Part shown: positions 8,864 to 15,856 of the stretch, piece after piece
Layout of the letters: every line of letters begins with the position of its first letter
Numbering within the stretch: position 1 is the stretch's first letter
Source of the DNA: JBKJVQ01 sp046717125
GTDB lineage: Bacteria > Pseudomonadota > Alphaproteobacteria > Rhizobiales > Methyloligellaceae
Direction of reading: 5' to 3'
Assembly (NCBI GenBank): GCA_046717125.1
Contig: JBKJVQ010000143.1
Coordinates: forward strand, 1-43,215
DNA: 43,215 nt
Notes under the pieces: model-generated
Told to the model about the DNA's origin: nothing
Databases searched by the model: none
Seen by the model: the letters and a program-made list of their open reading frames with translations, nothing else
Program-made: the position numbers and the translations under genes

Positions 8864-9622
8864 TCATCGCCGCCGCATCCAACGCGCAACAAGGCCGGGC
8901 GCGATGGCGTTGGCGGCGATCGCCACGCGCAGGATCGCCGGGCGGATGACGAAATCTCGTTCGTCCAGGATGGCCCTCTCGATCGTTGCGGCGGCTTGGT
9001 CGACAGTCATCGGTTTCAGGAAGGGCAGGGATGGCGGCAGGTTGCGGCGGCTGCCCGGGTTGTGGTCCCAGTACGGGCTTTCGACCTCACCCAGCGCGAC
9101 CAGGGTCACGCCGACGCCGGTCTTGCGCAGTTCGGCGCGCAAACCTTCCGCCACCGCTTTCAGCGCATGGCGCGCCGCCAGATATGCGGTGGCGTTCGGC
9201 CAGATAAGCCAAGAGCCCGGCGAAGTGACGAACACGAATCGTCCGTGCCCGCGCGCGATCATGCCGGGTGCGAACCCTTGCGCGAGGTCTATCGCGGCGA
9301 AAGTCGGCGCAGCCATCATGGCGCGGACTTCAGCTTGCGGCGTATCGAGAAGCGGACGCCAGACGCCCGCGCCCGCGCAATGAACGACGACGTCGGCCGG
9401 GCCAATTTCAGTGGCGAGCATCGCGCCGGCACCGTCCTGCGCCAGATCGCCCGGCACGGCGCGCGCGTGGCCTCCCTCGCTCTCGATGCGACGAACGACT
9501 TCGTCCAGCCGGGCTGAGTCGCGGCCTACCAGCACAAGCTCGGCGCCGTCCCGGGCAAGCCGTCGCGCGACCCCCGCGCCGATGCCGCTGGATGCCCCTG
9601 TGACCACAATGACGCGTGCCAT
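8864..9622 (-). CDS. Short-chain dehydrogenase with altered catalytic site
   Basis: The 252-residue SDR has an intact cofactor motif TGASSGIG at 8-15 and a Ser/Tyr pair S134 and Y147. The lysine of the YxxxK motif is replaced by arginine: the sequence reads YLAAR with R151. The usual NNAG reads HCAG. Dinucleotide binding is expected, but catalytic activity of the ordinary type is uncertain. The hydrophobic C-terminal part may associate with membrane. It converges on the flavin monooxygenase gene with a 25-base gap. Reading frame and codon usage look normal, so this is a divergent SDR rather than a pseudogene. Confidence 0.83.
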   Translation of the reverse strand: MARVIVVTGASSGIGAGVARRLARDGAELVLVGRDSARLDEVVRRIESEGGHARAVPGDLAQDGAGAMLATEIGPADVVVHCAGAGVWRPLLDTPQAEVRAMMAAPTFAAIDLAQGFAPGMIARGHGRFVFVTSPGSWLIWPNATAYLAARHALKAVAEGLRAELRKTGVGVTLVALGEVESPYWDHNPGSRRNLPPSLPFLKPMTVDQAAATIERAILDERDFVIRPAILRVAIAANAIAPGLVARWMRRR

Positions 9623-9801
9623 TACCGTCTTCCGTGAACGCTAGCGGTTCATAATCGTGCTGAATTTTTCATCGATAGAATGTTCGTGGCAAGCTGGCCA
9701 CAGTCGCCGGGGAATCCCCCGCCTGGGCCTTCCGGACTCTGGCCAGACAATTCGGCAAGTGGCATCGTCCGGCCGTCTCAATATTTCCCCAGGGGGGTTT
9801 C

Positions 9802-10167
9802 ATGACGCTCATCCTGCGAACCGCGGCGGTCGCGGCCGTTGTATTCAGTGCCCTGGCGATCACGCCTGCCGCCTCTGCCAAATGCCTGGGCATTTCCGGC
9901 ACGGCCGACGCCGGTGACAAAGCCTCGGCAGTCCAGCGTTCGCAGGAAGCTGTCGCCGAAGAGGTGGCGGCCTGGAAAGCCAAGAATGGCGTGCGCAACG
10001 TGAGCTACCGCGCGATGTACGCCAAGCCGAACCCATATTGGCGCGACGCGGTTTCCGGCGATCTCTATTTGAAGCCGGATGTTCGAACCGCTCGTTACCA
10101 CACCACGTGCTGGCGCGGCGTCGTCTCGCCGGTTGTGTGCACGTCCGGGACGCGCGTCTGCTTCTAG
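9802..10167 (+). CDS. Small secreted protein of unknown function
   Basis: I do not recognise this 121-residue protein. It begins with a clear Sec signal peptide (MTLILRTAAVAAVVFSALAI, then TPAASA as cleavage site near 26), so it is probably periplasmic or secreted. The mature part has four cysteines (in AKCLG, TTCWRG, VVCTSG and the C-terminal VCF), enough for two disulfides. A strong purine run, CCAGGGGGG, sits upstream of the ATG. The TAG stop codon overlaps the first bases of a dispersed intergenic repeat, so the natural 3' end may have been altered by repeat insertion. Confidence 0.72.
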   Translation: MTLILRTAAVAAVVFSALAITPAASAKCLGISGTADAGDKASAVQRSQEAVAEEVAAWKAKNGVRNVSYRAMYAKPNPYWRDAVSGDLYLKPDVRTARYHTTCWRGVVSPVVCTSGTRVCF

Positions 10168-10275
10168 AGCGCAACCACCTAATTTGAATCGAGATGCGCT
10201 CTCGTTATTGACTCAGAAAACCGGTCGTTCACCCCCCGGATCAAGTCCGGTGCAGGCTTTTTTGAATGATGCTCT
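10166..10275. repeat. Dispersed intergenic repeat, copy A
   Basis: Two modules are seen. AGAGCGCA (10166-10173) is inverted as TGCGCTCT (10195-10202). Then 10215-10275, read on the minus strand, carries GAGCATCATT, AAAAAGCCTGC, CCGGACTTGATCCGG and CGGTTTTCTG. The second module closely matches copy B at 22844-22926. The left end overlaps the TAG stop of the preceding gene. The GAGCATGAT...CGGTTTTC type of palindrome is widespread between genes in Hyphomicrobiales. Confidence 0.7.
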
Positions 10276-10297
10276 AATTTTGCGTCGCGATTGCCTT

Positions 10298-10320
10298 CGC
10301 GCGTGTGGGGGACATGCGCG
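10298..10320. other. 9-bp hairpin downstream of repeat A
   Basis: CGCGCGTGT (10298-10306) pairs with ACATGCGCG (10312-10320) around GGGGG, with one G-U pair. It lies 20 bases before a second, longer inverted repeat. It may be part of a tandem-hairpin 3' end or an intergenic repeat. Confidence 0.4.
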
Positions 10321-10339
10321 AACTTTTGGTCGCTGACGG

Positions 10340-10399
10340 GGAAGGGGAGGAGAACCGGGGGGTCTCCTCCCCTTCCGCATTTGCGGGCCGCCTTTTTTT
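10340..10399. terminator. 14-bp inverted repeat plus T-run (terminator-like)
   Basis: The left arm at 10340-10353 (GGAAGGGGAGGAGA) is perfectly complementary to 10363-10376 (TCTCCTCCCCTTCC) with a nine-base loop. A GCGGGCCGC palindrome and seven T (10393-10399) follow. The 16-base gap between stem and T-run is longer than in a classical intrinsic terminator. It separates the plus-strand secreted-protein gene from the converging minus-strand TerB-like gene, so the stem could help end transcripts from both sides. Confidence 0.5.
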
Positions 10400-10410
10400 G
10401 CTTGTTCAGA

Positions 10411-10824
10411 TCAGCCAGGGACGTGACGGGCGCTAGCGCCGCGTTCGATGCCGGCGGTCGTCAGCTTGTCGAGTTCGAGCGAGTCCCGCAGCAGGTCGAG
10501 AAAGCGCAGCTCTTCGGCCCTGATTTCGAGATCAGCCGCAGCCACGTCGACAGCCAGCGCATAGGCAGTCTCGCGCAGCTTGCCCGACAGCGATTCGCGG
10601 GCGAGCTTCAGGATTTGGTGGAGGCCGTCATCCTGACCGAGGATCTCTCCGCAGGCTTCGGCCGTCGGGATCAGTTCTTCCTTGTCGAAATTGCCAAACG
10701 CGGGAAGGCCCGACACGATGTCGCCGATGCGCTTCAGTTCGGCGTCGGTCATGGCGCGGTCGACCGCGGCCATGGTGACCATCACATAGATCAGCGCGCG
10801 TTGCGGACTGAGGCCTTCGGCCAT
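10411..10824 (-). CDS. TerB-family protein
   Basis: The 137-residue, all-helical, acidic protein matches the TerB/DjlA-type fold named after tellurite resistance. Conserved features are the N-terminal ALIYVMVTMAAVDRAMTDAEL helix-turn with acidic residues and a second repeat near AVDVAAADLEIRAEELRFL. Family proteins are cytosolic and may bind metal at the acidic helix ends; a real role in tellurite resistance is not implied, since no other ter genes are present. It is divergent from lysK, with a 142-base shared promoter region. Confidence 0.8.
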   Translation of the reverse strand: MAEGLSPQRALIYVMVTMAAVDRAMTDAELKRIGDIVSGLPAFGNFDKEELIPTAEACGEILGQDDGLHQILKLARESLSGKLRETAYALAVDVAAADLEIRAEELRFLDLLRDSLELDKLTTAGIERGASARHVPG

Positions 10825-10966
10825 TTTCGGTGCTCCCTCGGGTTCGTGTTGGCTGGACCGTAAGCGATACGCGGGTTTGGCTGCAAGCGTCGACCGGGTT
10901 GGTCATTTGACGGCAAGCGGACACGCACTTAGGTTTGCGGCGATTCTCCTTCAGGCCGATCACTTC

Positions 10967-12574
10967 ATGTCCGCCAACAGCGCGTATGCCGCTCATTCCG
11001 ATCCCGCGCAGAAGCCAGCGTTCGCCGATGCGCGGGCATGGCCGTTCGAAGAAGCGCGCAAGCTGATGGCGCGCCTCGAAAAATTGCCCGCGGCCACGGA
11101 GCCGGTCGTGTTCGAGACCGGATATGGGCCGAGCGGGCTGCCGCATATCGGCACATTCGGCGAGGTCGCGCGCACGTCGATGGTGCGGCACGCCTTCCGA
11201 GCGCTCACTGGCGATGCGATCAGGACGCGGCTCGTCTGCTTCTCGGACGATATGGACGGCCTGCGCAAGGTGCCGGACAACGTGCCGAAGCAGGAGCTGC
11301 TTGCCGACAATCTCGGTAAGCCGCTGACCGAGGTGCCGGATCCGTTCGGTACGCATACGAGCTTTGGCGCGCACAACAATGCGCGGCTGCGCGCGTTTCT
11401 CGATACGTTCGGTTTCGACTACGAGTTCCTGTCTGCGACCGAGTGCTACCGCACGGGACGGTTCGACGCGACGCTGAAGACCGTGTTGGCGAAACACGAC
11501 GAGGTCCGCGACGTGATCCTTCCGACCCTCGGTGCGGAGCGGCGCGCCACCTACAGTCCGTTTCTGCCGATTTGTCCCGAGACAGGCCGCGTGCTGCAGG
11601 CCCCGGTGGTCGATATCGACCTGCCGTCGTCCTCGATCATCTACAAGGACCCGGACACTGGAAAGCTGGTGCAGCTTCCCGTCACGGGCGGTCACTGCAA
11701 GCTGCAATGGAAGGCCGATTGGGCGATGCGCTGGGTCGCGCTCGGCGTCGACTACGAGATGGCGGGCAAAGACCTAATCGATTCCGTGCGGCTATCGTCG
11801 CGCATCTGCCGCATCCTCGGCGCGGAGCCGCCGGAGGGGTTCACGTACGAACTTTTCCTCGACGAGAACGGCGAGAAGGTTTCGAAGTCACGCGGCAATG
11901 GTCTGACGATCGAGGAATGGCTGCGCTACGCAGCGCCGGCCAGCCTGTCGCTGTACATGTTCCAGTCGCCGAAAAAGGCCAAGCGGCTGCATTTTGACGT
12001 GATTCCGAAGGCGGTGGACGAGTATCTCGCGCACCTGGCTTCCTATACTTCGCAGGATGAGTCGGCTCAGATCGAAAACCCCGCCTGGCACATCCATCGC
12101 GGGCGTCCGCCGGAAACAGAGCTGCCGATCTCATTCGCGCTGCTGCTGAATCTCGTCAGCGCTTCGACCGCCGAGAGCGAGGACGTATTGTGGGGATTCA
12201 TCCGCCGCTACGCGCCGGACGCCACGCCCGAGACGCACCCGATGCTCGACGCGCTGGTCGCCTATGCGATCCGGTATTTCCATGATTTCGTGAAGCCGAA
12301 GAAGAAGTTTCGACCCGCAGATGAGCGCGAGGCGGCGGCCATGCGCGATCTTTCAGAACGCCTCGGCGCGCTCTCCGAGGGCGCCGACGCCGAAACCATC
12401 CAGGCGGAGGTTTACGCAGTCGGCAAGGAACACGGGTTTGAGCCGTTACGCGACTGGTTCAAAGCGCTGTACGAAGTGCTGCTCGGCCAGACGCAGGGCC
12501 CGCGCTTCGGCTCGTTCGTGGAGCTATATGGGGTGGACGAGACGCGGGCTATGATCGCGGGGAAGACCGCGTAG
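10967..12574 (+). CDS. lysK: Lysyl-tRNA synthetase, class I
   Basis: The 535-residue enzyme charges tRNA-Lys. It is the class I (archaeal-type) form, recognised by the HIGH-like PHIG at 59-62 and KVSKS at 304-308, and by FSDDMDGLRKVP. Class I LysRS replaces the common class II enzyme in many alphaproteobacteria. MSANSAYAAH is chosen as start because the upstream in-frame extension shows no family similarity. The length is normal for the bacterial class I family. It is monocistronic by position. Confidence 0.94.
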   Translation: MSANSAYAAHSDPAQKPAFADARAWPFEEARKLMARLEKLPAATEPVVFETGYGPSGLPHIGTFGEVARTSMVRHAFRALTGDAIRTRLVCFSDDMDGLRKVPDNVPKQELLADNLGKPLTEVPDPFGTHTSFGAHNNARLRAFLDTFGFDYEFLSATECYRTGRFDATLKTVLAKHDEVRDVILPTLGAERRATYSPFLPICPETGRVLQAPVVDIDLPSSSIIYKDPDTGKLVQLPVTGGHCKLQWKADWAMRWVALGVDYEMAGKDLIDSVRLSSRICRILGAEPPEGFTYELFLDENGEKVSKSRGNGLTIEEWLRYAAPASLSLYMFQSPKKAKRLHFDVIPKAVDEYLAHLASYTSQDESAQIENPAWHIHRGRPPETELPISFALLLNLVSASTAESEDVLWGFIRRYAPDATPETHPMLDALVAYAIRYFHDFVKPKKKFRPADEREAAAMRDLSERLGALSEGADAETIQAEVYAVGKEHGFEPLRDWFKALYEVLLGQTQGPRFGSFVELYGVDETRAMIAGKTA

Positions 12575-12576
12575 TC

Positions 12577-12625
12577 CGCGCGGCTACCTACCGGTAGGTT
12601 AGCGGGGCGGTCCGCAAGCCGCGCG
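12577..12625. terminator. Nested inverted repeats between lysK and hicA
   Basis: CGCGCGGCT (12577-12585) is inverted as AGCCGCGCG (12617-12625). Inside lies a perfect 14-bp palindrome ACCTACCGGTAGGT (12586-12599). The structure starts three bases after the lysK stop and ends seven bases before the end of the converging hicA. It fits a bidirectional transcript end, although it lacks a T-run. Confidence 0.45.
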
Positions 12626-12632
12626 ATACGGT

Positions 12633-12863
12633 TCAGAGAAGGGCAACGAACTCGTCGACCGTCAACCCCGCTTGGTCGATGATGTCGCGCAACGTGCCTT
12701 TCGGAATGTCCTTGCCTTGGTGAGCGGGTACGGTCGTGTGCCGCGTTGGTCGACCCTTGCGCTCCATTCGGCAGTGACTGCCGCTGATGCGGATGATGAC
12801 AAAGCCGGCGCGTTCCAGCGCACGGATCACCTGTCGGGATTTGAGCGCGGGCAGCCGCGTCAT
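12633..12863 (-). CDS. hicA: HicA-family mRNA interferase toxin
   Basis: The 76-residue protein has the double-stranded-RNA-binding-like HicA fold with the catalytic histidine H30 in ISGSHCRM, followed by the typical THTTVPAH-like segment (RHTTVPAHQGKDIPKGTLR). HicA toxins cleave mRNA in the cytosol and are neutralised by HicB. The length is at the family norm. The start overlaps the hicB stop by ATGA (12860-12863). The gene order is hicB then hicA, the less common arrangement for this toxin-antitoxin family. Confidence 0.87.
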   Translation of the reverse strand: MTRLPALKSRQVIRALERAGFVIIRISGSHCRMERKGRPTRHTTVPAHQGKDIPKGTLRDIIDQAGLTVDEFVALL

Positions 12864-13099
12864 GCGGCGGGCGCGACCACCGTCACTTTACGGTAGAGCG
12901 GGGCATCTGGCGCAGGAATTGGCTCGCCGCGCTCGCGTCGGCTCTCGATGACCAATTCGATCGCGTCCTTCGCCATCGATAAGGCATCAGCCTCATCCTC
13001 GCCGTGGGTCACAATCTCGGGCAAGGCGGGAACGCGCACGGTGAAGCCGCCTTCGGGCTCGGGTCGCAATACCACAGTGTAGGTGCAATTTTCGTCCAC
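12860..13099 (-). CDS. hicB: HicB-family antitoxin
   Basis: The 79-residue protein is the partial-RNase-H-like HicB domain: YTVVLRPEPEGGFTVRVPALPEIVTHGE followed by the DALSMAKDAIELVIE helix. It should bind and inhibit HicA. There is no room for a C-terminal helix-turn-helix or ribbon-helix-helix domain, so promoter binding would need another region or partner. It overlaps hicA by four bases. A good sigma-70-like promoter lies upstream at 13128-13155. Confidence 0.86.
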   Translation of the reverse strand: MDENCTYTVVLRPEPEGGFTVRVPALPEIVTHGEDEADALSMAKDAIELVIESRRERGEPIPAPDAPLYRKVTVVAPAA

Positions 13100-13127
13100 A
13101 GCGATCCGCGATTTTCAGCCGTGCGTC

Positions 13128-13155
13128 ATGGTAAGCCGCAGCCCAGTACTGTCAA
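13128..13155 (-). promoter_or_regulatory. Predicted sigma-70 promoter of hicBA
   Basis: On the minus strand, a perfect TTGACA (13155-13150) is followed after 16 bases by TACCAT (13133-13128), a 4/6 match to TATAAT. This places transcription start near 13120, about 20 bases before the hicB ATG. The spacing is one base short of optimal. No obvious inverted repeat overlaps it. Confidence 0.5.
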
Positions 13156-13190
13156 TGAACGCGACTTTGCAACACGCGCCGACTTCATGC

Positions 13191-13919
13191 TTAGGGAGTC
13201 AGCGAGATCTGCGGCGCGGCAGCACGATAGAGACCAAGATTGTTTTCCTTCGCCTCGGCATGCGCCTTGCGGAGGTCTTCGCCGACGCCATCGGCCGGTT
13301 CGGCCCATCCGTTCTTGAGCACCCACGCGCTAAGGTCGGTTCCGCCCACCTTGCATGTCGCCCCTGAGTCCGATGCTTCAGGAGGGGGCATCTCGCACTC
13401 GACCGCGCGGCCGCGGATCAATCGCATGAGCGCGCCGCGCGCGACCGCGCCGCAGGGCCATTCCCGTCCGTCGAGAGCGCGGCATTTTTCCGTCGGGTCG
13501 CGCGCCTTGACGCCTGCAAGCGTGACGGACTTGTCGCCCGACTCGATGGTCGCGGCGTCCTTCACCTTGACCTTGAAGAGACGCTGTTTGGGTTCTTCCT
13601 TCGGCGGGGCCGGCGGCTCCTGCGCTTTGCGCGCGGCTTCCTGCCGCTCTTGTTCCGCCCGCTCCCCCGGAAGCTTCACCTTGCCGTGGTCCTGTTCCGG
13701 CTCTTCGATCCGGGCGGTTTCCTTTGGCTTTTCGGCGGATTGGTCGGCTGGAGCATCCGGTTTTTCCTCGTCAGCCTTCTGATCGGGTTCAGCTGATTCG
13801 ATCTGCCCGGTCAGATCGTCCGCCGGCGGCTCCTCCGGCGAATCGGTGCGTAGCGCATAGGCGAATGCGCCAATAGCGACCGCGATCACCGCGAGCGGGA
13901 ATATTTTCTTCTTCGCCAT
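13191..13919 (-). CDS. Membrane-anchored thermonuclease-fold (SNase-like) protein
   Basis: The 242-residue protein has a short basic N terminus and one membrane segment (about 6-23), a long charged Pro/Glu/Lys linker (about 28-115) and a C-terminal domain (about 118-235) resembling staphylococcal-nuclease-like thermonucleases (VTLAGVKARDPTEKC, GAVARGALMRLI, LVKNGWA-like WVLKNGWAEP, AEAKENNLGLY). The usual catalytic arginines are not apparent: the VRLxGID position reads VTLAGVK and the DxYGR position reads SDSGAT. It probably displays the fold in the periplasm without ordinary nuclease activity. Cysteines in the domain (EKC, WPC, VEC, TCK) may form disulfides. Confidence 0.75.
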   Translation of the reverse strand: MAKKKIFPLAVIAVAIGAFAYALRTDSPEEPPADDLTGQIESAEPDQKADEEKPDAPADQSAEKPKETARIEEPEQDHGKVKLPGERAEQERQEAARKAQEPPAPPKEEPKQRLFKVKVKDAATIESGDKSVTLAGVKARDPTEKCRALDGREWPCGAVARGALMRLIRGRAVECEMPPPEASDSGATCKVGGTDLSAWVLKNGWAEPADGVGEDLRKAHAEAKENNLGLYRAAAPQISLTP

Positions 13920-13989
13920 GGCTGACCCGCGACGTCTCCTCTCGATTGAGACTGCAACAGATCAGAACGGTCAGGCGTTCCGCCCGGCT

Positions 13990-14631
13990 TTACTGGCTGG
14001 CCCAGACGATCCGCGCCATCCAGTCTATCCGCTCCATCGGAAACACCAGATTGGCATGTTCAGGATTGAGCGAAGCAAGCTCGACCGTCTTGGCGGTCTG
14101 GCGCACCAGCACCTTCGCCATGACCTCGCCGTCGAGGGTGCGGATCACGATCCGGTCGCCCCGGCGGACCTGCGCGCCAGGCGCCACGATCAGCCGGTCG
14201 CCCTCACGATAAAGCGGCATCATGCTGCCACCCGTCACTTCCAGCGCATAGGCGTTGTCGTCCCGCGCCTCGGGAAACCTGATCTGGTCCCATCCGCCGC
14301 CGACGGGAAACCCTGCATCGTCAAAGAAGCCGCCGCCACCCGCCTGCGCAAAGCCGATCAAAGGGATCGGCTGGGTGGTGTCCCGCCTCTCGCCGCGCGT
14401 CGACGCGACAAGCGCTAGGAATTCATCGAGCGTCGCGCCGGTCGCCTCGAGCACCTTGGCGAGACTTTCCGTGTTCGGCCAACGCTCGCGGCCGTCGTTG
14501 CCGACGCGCTTCGAGCGGTTGAACGTGGTCGGGTCGAGGCCGGCGCGCTTGGCGAGGCCAGAGGCAGAAAGTCCATAGCGCGCAGCAAGGGCATCCAGCG
14601 CCTGCCAGAGTACGGGATGGGAGAGCTGCAT
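13990..14631 (-). CDS. HTH/S24 LexA-like autocleavable repressor
   Basis: The 213-residue protein combines an N-terminal helix-turn-helix (about 16-42, GLSASGLAKRAGLDPTTFNR) with a C-terminal S24 peptidase domain. The catalytic dyad is visible as S136 (GGSMMPLY) and K173 (EVMAKVL), and a plausible self-cleavage bond is A97-G98 in FAQAGGGG. Such proteins repress their own and other genes and are inactivated by self-cleavage, often with RecA help. It is not LexA itself, whose helix-turn-helix differs. It is divergent from pyrD; a palindrome and repeated TATTCCT sites lie just upstream. No phage genes flank it. Confidence 0.85.
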   Translation of the reverse strand: MQLSHPVLWQALDALAARYGLSASGLAKRAGLDPTTFNRSKRVGNDGRERWPNTESLAKVLEATGATLDEFLALVASTRGERRDTTQPIPLIGFAQAGGGGFFDDAGFPVGGGWDQIRFPEARDDNAYALEVTGGSMMPLYREGDRLIVAPGAQVRRGDRIVIRTLDGEVMAKVLVRQTAKTVELASLNPEHANLVFPMERIDWMARIVWASQ

Positions 14632-14649
14632 GGCGATACCGCGAGGAGT

Positions 14650-14678
14650 AAGGAATACTTTCCTTTATACGAGGAATA
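14650..14678 (-). promoter_or_regulatory. Candidate operator of the S24 repressor
   Basis: AAGGAATACTTTCCTT (14650-14665) is a perfect 16-bp palindrome. The half-site AGGAATA recurs at 14672-14678, 21 bases from the first, so two TATTCCT copies on the minus strand sit about two helical turns apart. A TATAAA-like hexamer lies between them. The position directly before the S24 gene start fits autorepression. Confidence 0.55.
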
Positions 14679-14771
14679 TAAGTGCTTCGCCTCCGGCTTG
14701 TCCATCCATGTCTTGAGGTTCCATCGGCGCGATCTTGAAGGCCGGTTAGCGTCGTGATCTAGGTCGCGGCG

Positions 14772-15854
14772 ATGAAAAACCGCGGCTTCGACGTGACCCG
14801 CCTGTTCGATCTTGCGTTGCCTGCGCTCAGGGCGATCGATCCGGAACTGGCGCACCAGCTCTCTATCAAGGCGCTGGCGGCGGGTCTGTACCCGCGCGCA
14901 TCCACGCCGGACGATCCGCGCCTTGGTCAGAATGTGCTCGGGCTGCGTTTTCCCAATCCAGTCGGGCTTGCTGCAGGGCTCGACAAGAACGCAGAGGCCT
15001 GGCGCGGGCTGTTTGGGTTCGGTTTCGGATTCGTCGAGATCGGTACCGCCACGCCGCTGCCCCAGTCCGGCAATCCGCGACCGCGCATGTTCCGGCTCGA
15101 ACAGGACCGGGGCGTCATCAACAGGCTCGGCTTCAACAATGAAGGCCATTCGGCTGCGCTGGACCGCCTCGCGGGCCGGCGGGACGGCGTGCTGGGCGTC
15201 AATCTCGGCGCGAACAAGGATGCGGCTGACCGGATCGCGGATTATGCGCTCGGCGTCTCACGCTTCGCCGGCGTCGCGGACTATCTCACGATCAACATCT
15301 CTTCGCCCAATACGCCCGGCCTGCGCGATCTTCAGGCGCCGGAGGCGCTGGCGTCATTGCTGGCGGCGGTGATGGAGGCGCGGGCGGCCAGCGCGAAGCC
15401 GGGCGTTCCCGTCCTCATCAAGCTCGCGCCTGACATCGCGGACGACGACCTCGCGCCGATCGTCGAGACGATCGTGGCGGGTGGCGCTGACGGGATCATC
15501 ATTTCCAACACCACGCTCGCGCGGGACGGGCTTGCGAGCGCCCATAGGAGCGAGGCGGGCGGATTGTCGGGGCGGCCACTGTTTGCGCGGTCCACGCGGA
15601 TGCTGGCGCGGGTGCGCCTGCTCACCGGAGGATCGATTCTGCTTGTCGGTGTGGGCGGGGTGGATTCGCCCGATTCGGCGCTGGCGAAGATCGAGGCCGG
15701 CGCGTCGCTGATCCAGCTCTACACGGGACTCGTCTATGAGGGACCGGGTCTCGTCGCCCGGATCAAGGCCGGGTTAATCGCGGCGATGGCGCGGGAAGGA
15801 TTGTCCTCGATCGCGCCGCTGATCGGGCGGCGGGCTGAGGTTTGGGCGGTCTAA
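14772..15854 (+). CDS. pyrD: Dihydroorotate dehydrogenase (quinone), class 2
   Basis: The 360-residue FMN enzyme oxidises dihydroorotate to orotate at the inner membrane, passing electrons to quinone. It has the class 2 N-terminal helical extension (about 1-45) and the catalytic serine in NISSPNTPGLR (S177/S178). NPVGLAAGLDKN and NRLGFNNEG are further signatures, as is the C-terminal phosphate-binding GVGG with ASLIQLYTGLVYEGP. The stop is two bases from the end of the converging MATE gene. Length is normal. Confidence 0.95.
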   Translation: MKNRGFDVTRLFDLALPALRAIDPELAHQLSIKALAAGLYPRASTPDDPRLGQNVLGLRFPNPVGLAAGLDKNAEAWRGLFGFGFGFVEIGTATPLPQSGNPRPRMFRLEQDRGVINRLGFNNEGHSAALDRLAGRRDGVLGVNLGANKDAADRIADYALGVSRFAGVADYLTINISSPNTPGLRDLQAPEALASLLAAVMEARAASAKPGVPVLIKLAPDIADDDLAPIVETIVAGGADGIIISNTTLARDGLASAHRSEAGGLSGRPLFARSTRMLARVRLLTGGSILLVGVGGVDSPDSALAKIEAGASLIQLYTGLVYEGPGLVARIKAGLIAAMAREGLSSIAPLIGRRAEVWAV

Positions 15855-15856
15855 CG

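Noticed and set aside
10411..10824. Tellurite resistance locus
   Set aside because: Only a TerB-fold protein is present, with no terA, terC, terD or terZ neighbours, so a resistance function is not supported.
13990..14631. Remnant prophage suggested by the S24 repressor
   Set aside because: Flanking genes are housekeeping or unrelated; no integrase, structural or lysis genes and no attachment repeats were found.
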